DNA of 64,000 bases from Aegilops tauschii subsp. strangulata. Lineage: Eukaryota > Streptophyta > Magnoliopsida > Poales > Poaceae. Positions 42,504 through 52,773 of this stretch are shown in pieces. A model generated the notes under the pieces. The model worked only from the letters and a program-made list of their open reading frames with translations, was not told the origin of the DNA and ran no database searches. Made by a program: the position numbers and the translations under genes. The stretch lies in NCBI RefSeq assembly GCF_002575655.3, contig NC_053037.3, positions 144,967,207 to 145,031,206 on the forward strand. The letters are read 5' to 3'. How positions within the stretch are numbered: the first letter of the stretch is position 1; the number at the start of each line of letters is the position of its first letter.

Positions 42504-44494
42504 TCAGGCTGACTCTCCGGGCTGTTGAATTATATGACTTAAATCATCTGCATCCGGAGGTCGGACGTAGGTCCCTTGAAAATTAGCCCTAAAAGCATCC
42601 TCAAGCTCTTCCCAACTTCCAATTGAGTTTTCGGGGAGGCTCTTCAGCCAGTGCCGAGCTAGTCCTTTCAACTTGAGGGGCAAATATTTGATGGCGTGGA
42701 GAGCATCTCCGCGAGCCATGTGGATGGGAAGGATAAAGTCCTCAATCCAGACCCCAGGGTCTGTCGTTCCGTCGTATGCCTCTATGTTCACGGGTTTGAA
42801 TCCCTCTGGAAATTCGTGATCCAGCACCTCATCGGTGAAGCATAGGGGGTGCGCGGCACCCCTGTATTTCGATGTGTCATGGCATTCTGACGGTTGTAGT
42901 GTTCGGTTTTGATTCCGAGCTGTTATTCGGTCAGTATAGTCATTTGTTCGGCCATGATTCTGTGCCGGAGCGCGCTTCCTAGATCCGTAGATGGACCTGG
43001 TCATACCGGCTATTTGGTGCAAGTCCTCACGTAAATCGTGTGCTGACTTATGTGCGACATCATTAGCCGCCCTATCGCGGCCACGGGGTGGTCGATCCAG
43101 CTGATCGGTCGTTTTATTTTTCGGCTGTATGGGCTCTAAAGCCTCGTCATCGAATTCAGGCAGCAGCTTGCGCTTTGGATAGCTCTTTGTGTGGTGACTG
43201 CCATCGTACTTTTCTTTAGTGTCTATCACTTTGTTCCATCTACTGTTGAGTGTATTTTGCACGGCCTTAAGCCTTTGCTTCTGCTTCTTCAGACTCCTCG
43301 CGGTGGCAATAAGCCTTCTATGGAGGTTCTCTTGCTCCAAATGCCTTTCCGGGATGATGTGTGCATCGTCGTCCGGACTGTTCTCCTCTCCGGAGACAGG
43401 TTGATGAGCTTTACCCTCGGCGTCGCCGTGATCGGACAGCGGCTCTGTACTATGTTCACCGTCCGCTGGCTCATCCTGCTCTGTCGCTGGATCCATGTGG
43501 TCTTCGTTTCCTTTGGGGTCGACCGGGGTATTATTCTTTCTTGCGCTGTTATCGCTGTTTTTGCCGAGGCGGGATTTGGAGCGGCGCCTACGTCGTCGCT
43601 TTGGTTGCTTCTCGAGGGTATTATCCTTCGCCGCATCCTTCCGTTCCACGTCATTGTTTTCTTTGGGTGTATCCACCATGTATATATCGTGTGATGAAGT
43701 GGCTGTGTAGCACCCTGTGGGCGGTGGTTCCTGTTCCTCTCCTGCATCGTCGGCCATACCGTCGATGTCTTTGGAGTCGAAATCAAGCATGTCGGTTAAA
43801 TCGTCGACGGTGGCTATTAAGTGGGTGGTGGGTGGGGAACGAATTTCTTCGTCGTCCGCTTCCCACTCGAGCCGGACATAGTTCGGCCGAGGGTCTCCTG
43901 ACAAGGAGAGAGACCTTAATGAATCTAGCACGTCGCCCAAGGGCGAGGGCTGGAAAATATCCGCGGAGGTAAACTCCATGATCGGTGCCCAACCAGATTC
44001 GATAGGTATGGACGCAAGCGGTTTGGAGCCCATGGCCGGGGACGAATCCAAGGGTTCGGCAACACTTCGGCAACACAGGTCTCATAAGAGGTGAAGTCAG
44101 TATTCGGCTCTAACGCCGCTGAGTGTGCGACCTCCGTGGAGTTGTCCATCCACCCATCCTCGGATGGGATGATCTGCTCCGGATTGAGGACCGGAGTAGG
44201 CACAGGTGTGATCTCCCGAACACCGCCCGACAGCAGAGCCAAGTCGTGCTCGTTGTGACTGTGCGGCACACCTGACATCGGATCGAATCCATCGAAGATC
44301 AAGTCTCTGCGGACGTCGACAGTATAGTTTGAGCTTCCAAACCTGACCTGACGGCCAGGGGCGTAGCTCTCGATCTGCTCCAGATGGCCAAGCGAGTTGG
44401 CCCGCAGTGCGAAGCCGCCGAATATGAAGATCTGTCCGGGGAGAAAAACTTCACCCTGGATCGCATCATTGCCGATGATCGAAGGAGCCATCAA
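42504..44494 (-). pseudogene. gag: gag of Fatima-like element, frameshifted
   Basis: The first 150 codons from ATG 44494 (MMAPSIIGNDAIQGEVFLPG, GGFALRANSLGHLEQIESYA) are in one frame. Near 44045 the frame shifts and 42504-44051 is open for 515 codons. That part holds an acidic region, a basic RRRRRRSKSRLGK stretch, a coiled coil (LKKQKQRLKAVQNTL) and a capsid domain (IEAYDGTTDPGVWIEDF ... LKGLARHWLKSLP, PF03732 type). It ends in TGA-TAG, both explicable by C to T changes of CGA-CAG, and homologous text resumes immediately after. Confidence 0.82.
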
Positions 44495-44520
44495 GCCTTA
44501 TGGTGATGGCACAGTGGAAC

Positions 44521-44538
44521 TCTCAATGAAAGCACCAA
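44521..44538 (-). other. Primer-binding region of Fatima-like element
   Basis: Minus-strand TTGGTGCTTTCATTGAGA directly follows the sense end of the 5' LTR, as in other wheat elements of this group. I cannot name the tRNA with certainty. Confidence 0.6.
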
Positions 44539-44845
44539 TGTCAGTGTCAAAACCGGCAGATCTCGGGTAGGGGGTCCCAAACGGTGCGTCTAAGGAGGAT
44601 GGTAACATGAGGCGGGAGACACAATGTTTACCCAGGTTCGGGCCCTCTCGATGGAGGTAATACCCTACTTCCTGCTTGATTGATCTTGATGATATGAGTA
44701 TTACAAGAGTTGATCTACCACGAGATCGTAGAGGCTAAACCCTAGAAGCTAGCCTATGATTATGATTGTTGTTATCCTACGGACTAAACCCTCTGATTTA
44801 TATAGACACCGGAAGGGGCTAGGGTTACACAGAGTCGGTTACAAG
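44539..44845 (-). mobile_element. 5' LTR of Fatima-like element, inner part
   Basis: This is the first 307 bp (plus-strand order) of the right LTR, interrupted at ACAAG by a nested element. The other 164 bp are at 50034-50197. The sum, 471 bp, equals the intact left LTR. Confidence 0.88.
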
Positions 44846-45591
44846 TGTCGTGGTATTCTCACGGTGGGGGGGGGGGGTGAGGCGATAGATGCCACAAGGG
44901 CTTAGTGTGAGGGTAAGACTGCTGCTGATAGGCCCGGGAGCGGGTATGCGAGTAGCACGCGCTAGTTTACGCAGGTTCGGGGCTCTCCGGAGAGATAATA
45001 CCCCTACTCCTGCATGTCTGAGTATCTGTAGTATATCTGGTACAGAGTTGCTCCTAGAGCTGTATCTGAGGTCAGTGCCATAGGCATCTGGCATCTGGCC
45101 TCGTATATGCCTCGCATGTGGCATGCTAGTGGCCGGCCATGCTCATGCGTGAGTGTGTCTGAGAGTGAGTCCATCCCCTTGGATGGATGGATGGATGGCT
45201 ATATATAGTGTGGAGCTAGCTTACTATCTAAGCTATGTGGTGGTATGGGAGCAAGGCATGGTGCATGTCATGCTTGTCCCTTAGGTCACTTCATAAATAG
45301 TGCCAGGGGACAAGTGACACTATACATGACGGCTGGGGTGACACGTGAATAGTGCTCGGGTACGACCGTCTCGTCGGTGTCTTGTCAGTGTTGAGTCGGG
45401 CTGCAGTCGGCAGCCGGCTGGTCGGCGCAGTCGGTCAGCTGGCAGCCGGCCGGGCAGCCGGCCGGGTGGAGCAGTCGGACGGGGAGCCGGCAGGAGCGGC
45501 CGGGCAGTCGGACTGAGGGGCTTTGCTAGCCCCGATGTCTTGAAATATTGTCTTGCCGTCTTTGGGATACCCGTGTCCAATTACTCCGACA
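44846..45591 (-). mobile_element. 3' LTR of nested element
   Basis: It runs from TGTCGTGGTATTCTCACGG to AATTACTCCGACA. A CTATATATAG box at about 45199-45208, after an ATGG microsatellite, may be the promoter. The G run near 44867-44878 is longer than in the other LTR. Confidence 0.87.
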
Positions 45592-45606
45592 GTAGCCCCC
45601 AAGCCT
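45592..45606 (-). other. Polypurine tract of nested element
   Basis: Minus-strand AGGCTTGGGGGCTAC abuts the LTR. Confidence 0.65.
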
Positions 45607-46451
45607 CCGGGCAACTTGGCAAAGTTGGGCGGAGGTTTTTTCGCCAGTGTTCATGGAAATGATCATAAAAAGGACGAAGTTAGTCCACGCAGATATATCA
45701 AATGTTTGATTTTAGCATTGCAAGTTTTATGCGGAGGGTGCCGACTCGGTTTCGTCCGAGCCCCCTTCAATCTTTTTCATGTTCCCTCCGCTCTTTGGCT
45801 TGTGCTCTCGCTTGCCGGACAGCCGCTCAGCGGTCTGTGGCTGAGAGTGGGCCGCGGAGTGGAGTGTACAATACTCAGACTCTGGGAGTGAATTTAACCG
45901 AGTAGATACTCATAAAGAAAATGGTCGGGTCGCCCGAAGCGTTTTTCTTCCCGGACGTTTTTCGCGTGGGTGGCCTCCAGCGTTCACTCTTGCCAGTCGG
46001 ACAGCCGCTCTGCGGTCTGTGACTAAGAGTGGGCTTTTCATACCGCGCACGCCACTAAGCCGTCTGCGGGAACTAACGTCTCAGGCCAAGCGGCCAGCCC
46101 CCGGGCCAACTCTGGCTGGCGCCGGGGCGAACAGTGATGCAACTGTAATAAAATGCGGAGATAGCCCCCGAGCATCGCTCGATGTTATCCGTGCTCTCGC
46201 GGTGAAAAAATATGCGGGTGAGGAGCTCACATTGGTTTTCATGTAGCCGAGGCGGAGTTTGCCGAAGACAGCCGGCGCGGCTCGGCGCTCGCGGAGCGCA
46301 CCGGCGCACCCACTGGGTGTTGCCTTCGAGCCCCCGGGTGCTCGAAGGGGGTTCCCGGCCGGTCAGGCTCGACCGGCCAGGCGGCGAGGTGTCTTGCAGC
46401 GCCCTTTTTCTTCTTCTGCCGGCTGCTGGCAGCCGGACAAAACTCTTCTCT
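45607..46451. other. Nested element interior, proximal part
   Basis: Two related blocks with CTTGCCGGACAGCCGCT(C/G) and CGGTCTGTG lie at about 45812-45860 and 45990-46030. Further on are sequences similar to the tandem array (CGCACCCACTGGGTGTTGCC at about 46303-46322). No gene is seen. Confidence 0.5.
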
Positions 46452-47018
46452 TGTCTGCAATCTTCCGTGGGGGCGCGCCAGCGCACCCAATGGGTGTAGC
46501 CCCCGAGATTCGGGCCGACTGTTGAGCAGTCGGGCCGGATCTTCCGGCAGCTACTTTGTCTTCTTTCCTCGCGGGGGCGCGTCAGCGCACCCGCTGGGTG
46601 TAGCCCCCGAGATTCGGGCCGACTGCTGAGCAGTCGGGCCGGATCTCCCGGCGATTACTTTGTCTTCTTCCTCGCGGGGGCGCGCTAGTGCACCCGCTTG
46701 GTGTAGCCCCCGAGATTCGGGCCGACTGCTGAGCAGTCGGGCCGGATCTCCTGGCGACTACTTTGTCTTCTTCCTCGCGGGGGCGCGTCAGCGCACCCGC
46801 TGGGTGTAGCCCCCGAGATTCGGGCCGACTGCTGTGCAGTCGGGCCGGATCTCCCGGCGACTACTTTGTCTTCTTCCTCGCGGGGGCGCGTCAGCGCACC
46901 CGCTGGGTGTAGCCCCCGAGATTCGGGCCGACTGCTGAGCAGTCGGGCCGGATCTCCCGGCGACTACTTTGTCTTCATCCTCGCGGGGGCGCGTCAGCGC
47001 ACCCGCTGGGTGTACCGT
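46452..47018. repeat. 103-bp tandem array, about 5.5 copies
   Basis: GTGTAGCCCCCGAGATTCGG recurs at 46494, 46598, 46701, 46804 and 46907, and a last broken copy begins GTGTACC at 47010 (spacing 104, 103, 103, 103, 103). Each unit holds GACTGCTGAGCAGTC, a short hairpin, and GGGGGCGCG(T/C)CAGCGCACC. Copies are nearly identical. Confidence 0.88.
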
Positions 47019-49270
47019 CGGAGCAGGAGGCAGACCAGCCGGCTTGGCACTGCCGACAGCGTGGGTCACGACTGACCGTCCGAGTGGCGGAGCAGGCGGA
47101 CGAATCATTCGGACGGGTGTTTCTTTTCTTCTCTTTGTCCCAGCCGACTTCTCTCTCTTTCTTTTTTTTGGGCAGTCGGCCCTTGACTTTTCTTGGGCAG
47201 TCAGCCCACTTTTCCCAGCCGGCTACCAGGCAGTCGGCCCCTTCTCTTTCTAGCCGGCTGTCCTTTTTCTTCCAGCCGGCCATTGGGCAGGCAGCCCTAT
47301 CTGCACAAAGCAGCCGGCCGGGGCGCGATCCGGCGGGGTGCCGAGCCAAGGCGGGCGGCAGGCGGCCGCAGGCGGGGAGTCGGCCACCCGGGGCCGGGAT
47401 GCGGCCAGGGCGGAACAGAGGGGCGCGCCGACCTGGCGGCCGGGCGCTGGCGAAGTCGGCCGTGCGGACAGAGCCGGGGCGACGCGGGAGGGAGCCGGCA
47501 GCCAGCGGCGGAGCAGGCGGCCACGGGCGCACCCGGCGGGCGTGGCGCGCGGAGGCGGACCCGTCTGGGGAGCCGGCTTGCGGGCAAGGCGGACGAGCGG
47601 GCGGAGCCGCGCAGCAAGAGAGCAGGGGGTGGAGGCCGGTAAGTGGTGGAGTCGGCCATCCGGCTTGCGGATGAGGACGGCAGGCAGCAGGCCGGCCGGG
47701 TGGCGGGCGGAGCCGGCCGTCCGGGGAGGCGAGCCGGCGTGAGGGAGGTCGGGAGCTGTCGGACCCGGCGCAGCGGCGCAGGAGGAGCCGGACCCGGTGT
47801 TTGACGCCGGAGACGGCGCAACGGTGCGGGGGAGCCGAAACCGGAAGACGCGGAGCCGGCCGGGCTGGTTGTACGGAGGGCGTGGGAGGCCGGCAGCGGC
47901 GACGGACGAGGCGAGCCGGGTCTGAGTCCACGGGAACCGGCCGGCAGGCGCGGTGATCCGGCGGCGCAGCGCGCGGAGCCGGACGGAGGTGCAGGGCCGG
48001 CGCGGTCCGGAACGGGGAGGCGGCGGGGCGGATGCCGGAGGTGGCCAGGCGGAGCCAGCGCGGGGCGCTCATCCGCGGAGGAGCGAGGCGAAGCAGGGCC
48101 GGCCTTGAGTGGCGGCGAGACGGCGCGAGGCGACGGGGCCCGTCGCCGGGCGGCACGGCCAGCCGGCCGCAGGCGGAGGAGCGGGGCGACGTGGGGGACC
48201 GTCGCTCGGAGGGAGTCGGACGCCGTGGCGCAGACGTGCTGACAGAGGCGGAGGCGCAGCCGCGAGCGCTGGGCCGAAGCGGGCGGAGCCGCGCGCGCGG
48301 GGGACCGGTCGAGGAGCAGTTGCTCAGGCGCTGCTGGTCTTGGCCCAGGTGGAGCCGGCGTGCAGGAGGCGGCAGTGGCAAGCCGGACGGCGTGGGACGC
48401 GGGGCCGGCGCGGAGCAGAGGCGATGCTCGCGGGCCGGGATGCGGGCGCGAGCTGGCCAGCGCGGGAGCCGGTCAGTGGGAGGAGCAGCGCGGGAGCCGG
48501 CCGGGCCGGGATGGCGAACGGGCCAACGCGGCGCGCGCACGGTCGTCGGTAAGCACGCTAACAGCGGCAAGTGCCTCAGCTAGCAGCGGCAAGTATAGCA
48601 AGTAGCAACAGCGGCAAGAGCAGCCGCGCGACAACGACGGGAGCAAGCGGGCGAGGGTACCGCAGGCTGGGGCCGGAGCGCATCAGAGGCAGTAGCAGCG
48701 GCAGCGGTAGCGGAGGAAGCAGCCGTGCTCGAGCAGCAGGCTTGGCGCGCACATGGGCGTGGCCGAGGCGAGCTACCGCTCGGGCAGCATCGGCGGAGAC
48801 CCACGGGCGTGGTGGCGTGCTCAGCTGAACCGTAGACGTGGTTTGGTTTATGGCCATCATGCGACCAATGCACGGGGCATATCTAGCTTGTGCATGGCTA
48901 TGGTTTGACCCTTGACTTGCATTTAGCTAGCTCGCAAAGATGGCATGTGGAGAAGCTAATGCGCGTTCCGGCCAAGCAAGGCGTAGCACGGAGGGGAGCA
49001 AACGCGAGCGGCGCGTGGATGGCCATGGCCGACCGATACGAGGCCCCGCGCGCGGCACGCGCACGGACGGACGGTCGGCGTTGCGGTGGTGGTGAAGAAG
49101 GCGGCGAGGCCGACGACGAGGACGCGCCGTCCCGCGCGGCCGCTCCGGGGGCGGGTCGAAGTCGAGCCCCCGAGCGCTACCGGAGAGACGGCGCGACGCC
49201 GCGGCGGTGATGGCGAAGATAGTCCTGCCCGGACTGCGAAACCAGCAGCAGCGCGGTAGCATAGTACCGA
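47019..49270. other. Nested element interior, GC-rich, no conserved domain
   Basis: Repeated GAGCCGG, CGGCCGG and GCGGAGC words dominate. A 531-codon frame is open on the minus (sense) strand from 48570 to 46975, and 140-196-codon frames are open on the plus strand. Such frames are expected where stop codons, being AT-rich, are rare. The proteins would be Pro/Arg/Ala/Ser-rich with no known fold. From 48840 to 48960 the DNA is briefly AT-richer. Confidence 0.6.
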
Positions 49271-49288
49271 CCCACGGTGGGCGCCAAC
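49271..49288 (-). other. Primer-binding region of nested element
   Basis: Minus-strand GTTGGCGCCCACCGTGGG follows the sense end of the 5' LTR. TGGCGCCCACCGTGGGG-type sites are frequent in plant gypsy elements. Confidence 0.65.
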
Positions 49289-50028
49289 TGTCGTGGTATT
49301 CTCACGGGGGGGTGTGAGGCGACAGATGCCACAAGGGCTTAGTGTGAGGGTAAGACTGCCGCTGATAGGCCCGGGAGCGGGTATGCGAGTAGCACGCGCT
49401 AGTTTACCCAGGTTCGGGGCTCTCCGGAGAGATAATACCCCTACTCCTGCATGTCTGAGTATCTGTAGTATATCTGGTACAGAGTTGCTCCTAGAGCTGT
49501 ATCTGAGGTCAGTGCCATAGGCATCTGGCATCTGGCCTCGTATATGCCTCGCATGTGGGATGCTAGTGGCCGGCCATGCTCATGCGTGAGTGTGTCTGAG
49601 AGTGAGTCCATCCCCTTGGATAGATGGATGGATGGCTATATATAGTGTGGAGCTAGCTTACTATCTAAGCTATGTGGTGGTATGGGAGCAAGGCATGGTA
49701 CATGTCATGCTTGTCCCCTAGGTCATTTCATAAATAGTGCCAGGGGACAAGTGACACTATACATGACGGCTGGGGTGACACGTGAATAGTGCTCGGGTAC
49801 GACCGTCTCGTCGGTGTCTTGTCGGTGTCGAGTCGGGCTGCAGTCGGCAGCCGGCTGGTCGGCGCAGTCGGTCAGCTGGCAGCCGGCCGGGCAGCCGGCT
49901 GGGTGGAGCAGTCGGACGGGGAGTCGGCAGGAGCGGCCGGGCAGTCGGACTGAGGGGCTTTGCTAGCCCCGATGTCTTGAAATATTGTCTTGCCGTCTTC
50001 GGGATACCCGTGTCCAATTACTCCGACA
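49289..50028 (-). mobile_element. 5' LTR of nested element
   Basis: This is a near-identical copy of 44846-45591. It ends AATTACTCCGACA and is followed by the ACAAG duplication. Confidence 0.87.
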
Positions 50029-50033
50029 ACAAG

Positions 50034-50197
50034 GGAGGAGATCTACATATCCTAATTGCCAAGCTTGCCTTCCACGCAAAGGAGAGTCCCACCCGGACAC
50101 GGGACAAAGTCTTCAATCTTGTATCTTCATAGTCCAACAGTCCGGCCAAAGTATATAGTCCGGCTGTCCGAGGACCCCCTAATCCAGGACTCCCTCA
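50034..50197 (-). mobile_element. 5' LTR of Fatima-like element, outer part
   Basis: GGAGGAGATCTACATATCC to CAGGACTCCCTCA matches 36420-36583 with about four differences. Confidence 0.87.
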
Positions 50198-51205
50198 GTT
50201 CGTACGGTTGTAATTAATTCCCATTCCTGGCATGGGACCTAAACATGCACCCAAGGACACATGTATAATTTTTCCAGCCATTTTGGTGAATTGGAGCATG
50301 TATTTGTAGTTCAGATTTGAATTATGGACATTAAATGCCTAGGAAACTCAATTGGTGTATAAAAATGTCAAACAAACCCTGAATAAGTTTAAACTTCAAC
50401 ACGGATATCCTGTCGTTCCATGTTGCCCGTAGAAGAAAATACAAGGCGAAAAGAGGCAGTGATTATCGTTTCGCCCACAAGATTTGCAGCCCAGCGGGGC
50501 GGAGAATAACAAGTAGACCCGGATATTGTGTACAACTGTCAGCCCAGTTGCATTGCTGATGTTAAAAAAGGCCTGTGTAGTACAGTAAAACTTTACATGG
50601 CTACTCAGCCCACATTCAGCGACGCCGGAAGGGCCCAAACAAGGCTTCTATACAACCTTTTGAAGTCACTAAGCTCAATTAATAACTTAAGAAAAAAGTT
50701 AGATATAGTGGAACCTAATTAAAAGCTGCCACGAGCGAAGAAATAATTCAACGGGTCCCACTTGTGTGTGTGAGAGAGAGAGACCCATCGGTCGATGCTA
50801 GTAAATACATCTTTCAGCCATATGCATTGCTGTTACTCAGTAAAAACTTATATAGTGGACACAATCATATAGAACATCATAGCACACTGAACTTGTATAC
50901 AAAAATTTCACGCAGGCGGCACAATCAGGGTGGAAGCACTGGATCGCTACAGGTAGGGCTATGTTGAAACCATTGAACTCGTACATAACAGTTCATCATC
51001 TTTATCAATGACGGGGAAATATCTTGAAAGTTGTGCAAAGAAAACAGACAGACAACACAATAAGTTCTGTTAGCACATTAAGTTGACGTACAACCCTTTC
51101 TAAAAAAAGTTCAGGTACAAAAATAGAACAGGTCACAATCAAATGTACTGAGTGCTTCACACCGATAGCTCGGATTTAACTAGTATCTGACAAGATTCAG
51201 TTGTT
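50198..51205. other. Resumed host repeat, then CACTA-interior-like DNA
   Basis: 50198-50480 completes the second copy of the 455-bp repeat. 50484-50518 is the inverted counterpart of 29036-29070. 50597-50705 (CTCAGCCCACATTCAGC, GGCCCAAACAAG, AATAACTTAAGAAAAA) matches 52370-52465. A GA microsatellite lies at 50770-50782. No gene is seen. Confidence 0.5.
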
Positions 51206-51208
51206 ACC

Positions 51209-52082
51209 TCAAATTAGAGCACATCCAAGCAGCCAGCCCTTCCTCTTCTCCCAAAGAAGCAGTGGCCTCCGTCGCGTGATGGAGTAGGCCGTGTGCCATC
51301 CATCGTTCTGAGCAACACGGGGAAAGTCTGACATTGACTTCTGTAATGGACGTCGTCGACGGACCCTGGCACTAGCGGCGGCAGCAGGACTTCGATTGAT
51401 GGATTGACACTTCTTCGACATGCACGAACACTCGATACAGGTACATCCCTAACATGGTCCGTGGCGGCCTTGGTGGCGACGAATAGTACAACCCCGGTTC
51501 CTACACCGGTATCTCAACACCAAGCACCTTCAGTATGGTGGACGACTTCTTCATCCATGCCATAACCGTCAGAGCCCAGTTGTCTGGAGGAACAAACATA
51601 CTTACGAGCTCACCTCCAAGGTCGTTGATAAGCTCATTCATGGACTCGCTGTTCCAAGCACGTTGAGGCATGCCGTGGAAGGTAAGCTTTGCTAAAAACT
51701 TAAGCTCAGAGGGCACCGAGCCCCATCCTGGGTGCCACCGATCAAAGCTCACCAGGGCGCCATCGCAGAACAAACGCCGGGAAGATTCGAACACACGACT
51801 TTAGTCGAAAGTTGTCGGGAACTTGATGAAGAAACCAACCGGTGGCGGATAGAATTCGACAAGCAAGTCACTTATTTGGATGTCGTGCGCAATGCCAAGA
51901 GCTTTGACAAGGTCGTCCGGCGAGACGGGAGGCCGGTCGCTGTTTATGGTTACCATCAGCACTTTGCCGGCAAACTGGTCATCAAGCGCCGCCATGCTAG
52001 TGTTGAGCGACAGCACACAACGCTCGAAGGCAGGACGGACCTCAGGATCTCCGGCTCAGAGATCCCTGTTGACCAGCGACAT
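51209..52082 (-). pseudogene. DUF4283-like protein gene, broken
   Basis: On the minus strand one frame runs from ATG 52082 and is interrupted by stops at 52056-52058, 51801-51803 and 51501-51503. It encodes AGDPEVRPAFERCVLSLNTS, IAHDIQISDLLVEFYPPPVG, a GFFIKFPTTFD strand, then VSFDRWHPGWGSVPSELKFL and FHGMPQRAWNSESMNELIND. That order (LLV..., F-x-x-W, G-x-P-x-x-AW) is typical of plant DUF4283 proteins, which often occur near transposons. A further frame at 51209-51421 (LQKSMSDFPRVAQNDGWHTA) probably is the shifted C-terminus. Biochemical role unknown. Confidence 0.62.
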
Positions 52083-52773
52083 GATAGTGCGCTTGAGTAC
52101 AGGGAGGACATGAGGGGGATTTGGGGGAACTGGAGTAGGAATCGAGATTCCAGAGGTGGGGTGGGGCGGGAGATTGGGGATGAAAAGGTAACATGAATTT
52201 TGAACATGCGCCAATATGCTCTCGGCACGCAAGCGCACGAAAACACCGGTGGCGCCAACATGTCGGCCGAAGAGTCCTTATTCTTTCTTTCTTTGAGAGC
52301 CCGGCCTTTTTTGAGGATCTTTTGAGAGCCCGGCCTGAGAATCATAATTGACCTGTTTGGCATTGCGTTACTACTCAGCCCATATTCAACAACACCTCAC
52401 TGGCCCAAACAAGTGTACATCATCTAAAAGACTTTGAGCTCAAATAATAACTTGAAAAAGGAGATATACTCTGAACACTGGAGAATCTTGATGCCCTCAT
52501 TTAGCCCACCAGCAGTTCGAGACAATAAACAGTTCGAAACAACGATATATACAACATTCAAACTCTGACTAGTGACTACTACTGACATAAACAACAAGAC
52601 ATGATAGTTCATAAGAAGTCTTGCTACACCACCAAAATGCACCCATCTGCAGCGGTCAGACTCTCGTGATCCATACGAGAATGACATTCTAAATAGAGGA
52701 AACTATTACATAGTAAGAGTGAAATAGATGAGGATGACCAAATGACAAGGAATACGCATAAGAAAAGAGAGAA
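52083..52773. other. Intergenic, non-coding
   Basis: 52290-52335 has a short duplication (GAGAGCCCGGCCT twice). 52370-52465 matches 50597-50705, so similar 3' modules lie beyond both neighbouring minus-strand genes. No gene is seen. Confidence 0.45.

Larger units (their letters stand above)
44846..50028 (-). mobile_element. Nested GC-rich LTR element without pol (LARD-like)
   Basis: LTRs of 746 bp (44846-45591) and 740 bp (49289-50028) start TGTCG and end CGACA. ACAAG is duplicated exactly at 44841-44845 and 50029-50033. A primer-site-like GTTGGCGCCCACCGTGGG abuts the right LTR and a purine tract the left one, so orientation is minus. The 3.7-kb interior is extremely GC-rich and shows no capsid, protease, RT or integrase motif, so it would need enzymes from another element. 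By hand the LTRs differ at about 14 sites, mostly transitions, implying a young insertion. Confidence 0.85.
36113..50197 (-). mobile_element. Fatima-like Ty3-gypsy element, non-autonomous, split
   Basis: Two 471-bp LTRs bound the element: 36113-36583, and 44539-44845 joined to 50034-50197. The polypurine tract adjoins the left LTR and the primer site the right LTR, so the sense strand is minus. Internal DNA (7955 bp, 36584-44538) carries gag and the start of protease, an opposite-strand spliced gene, and no RT, RNase H or integrase. Hand comparison of the LTRs gives about 18 differences in 471 bp. The flanking five bases differ (ATTGG and GTTCG), so a clean target duplication is not preserved. 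Confidence 0.88.

Noticed and set aside
43191..43972. Plus-strand frames of 167 and 203 codons
   Set aside because: Antisense shadows of the 515-codon gag frame.
46969..48605. Several plus-strand frames of 94-196 codons
   Set aside because: Antisense to the element and in very GC-rich DNA. No motif.
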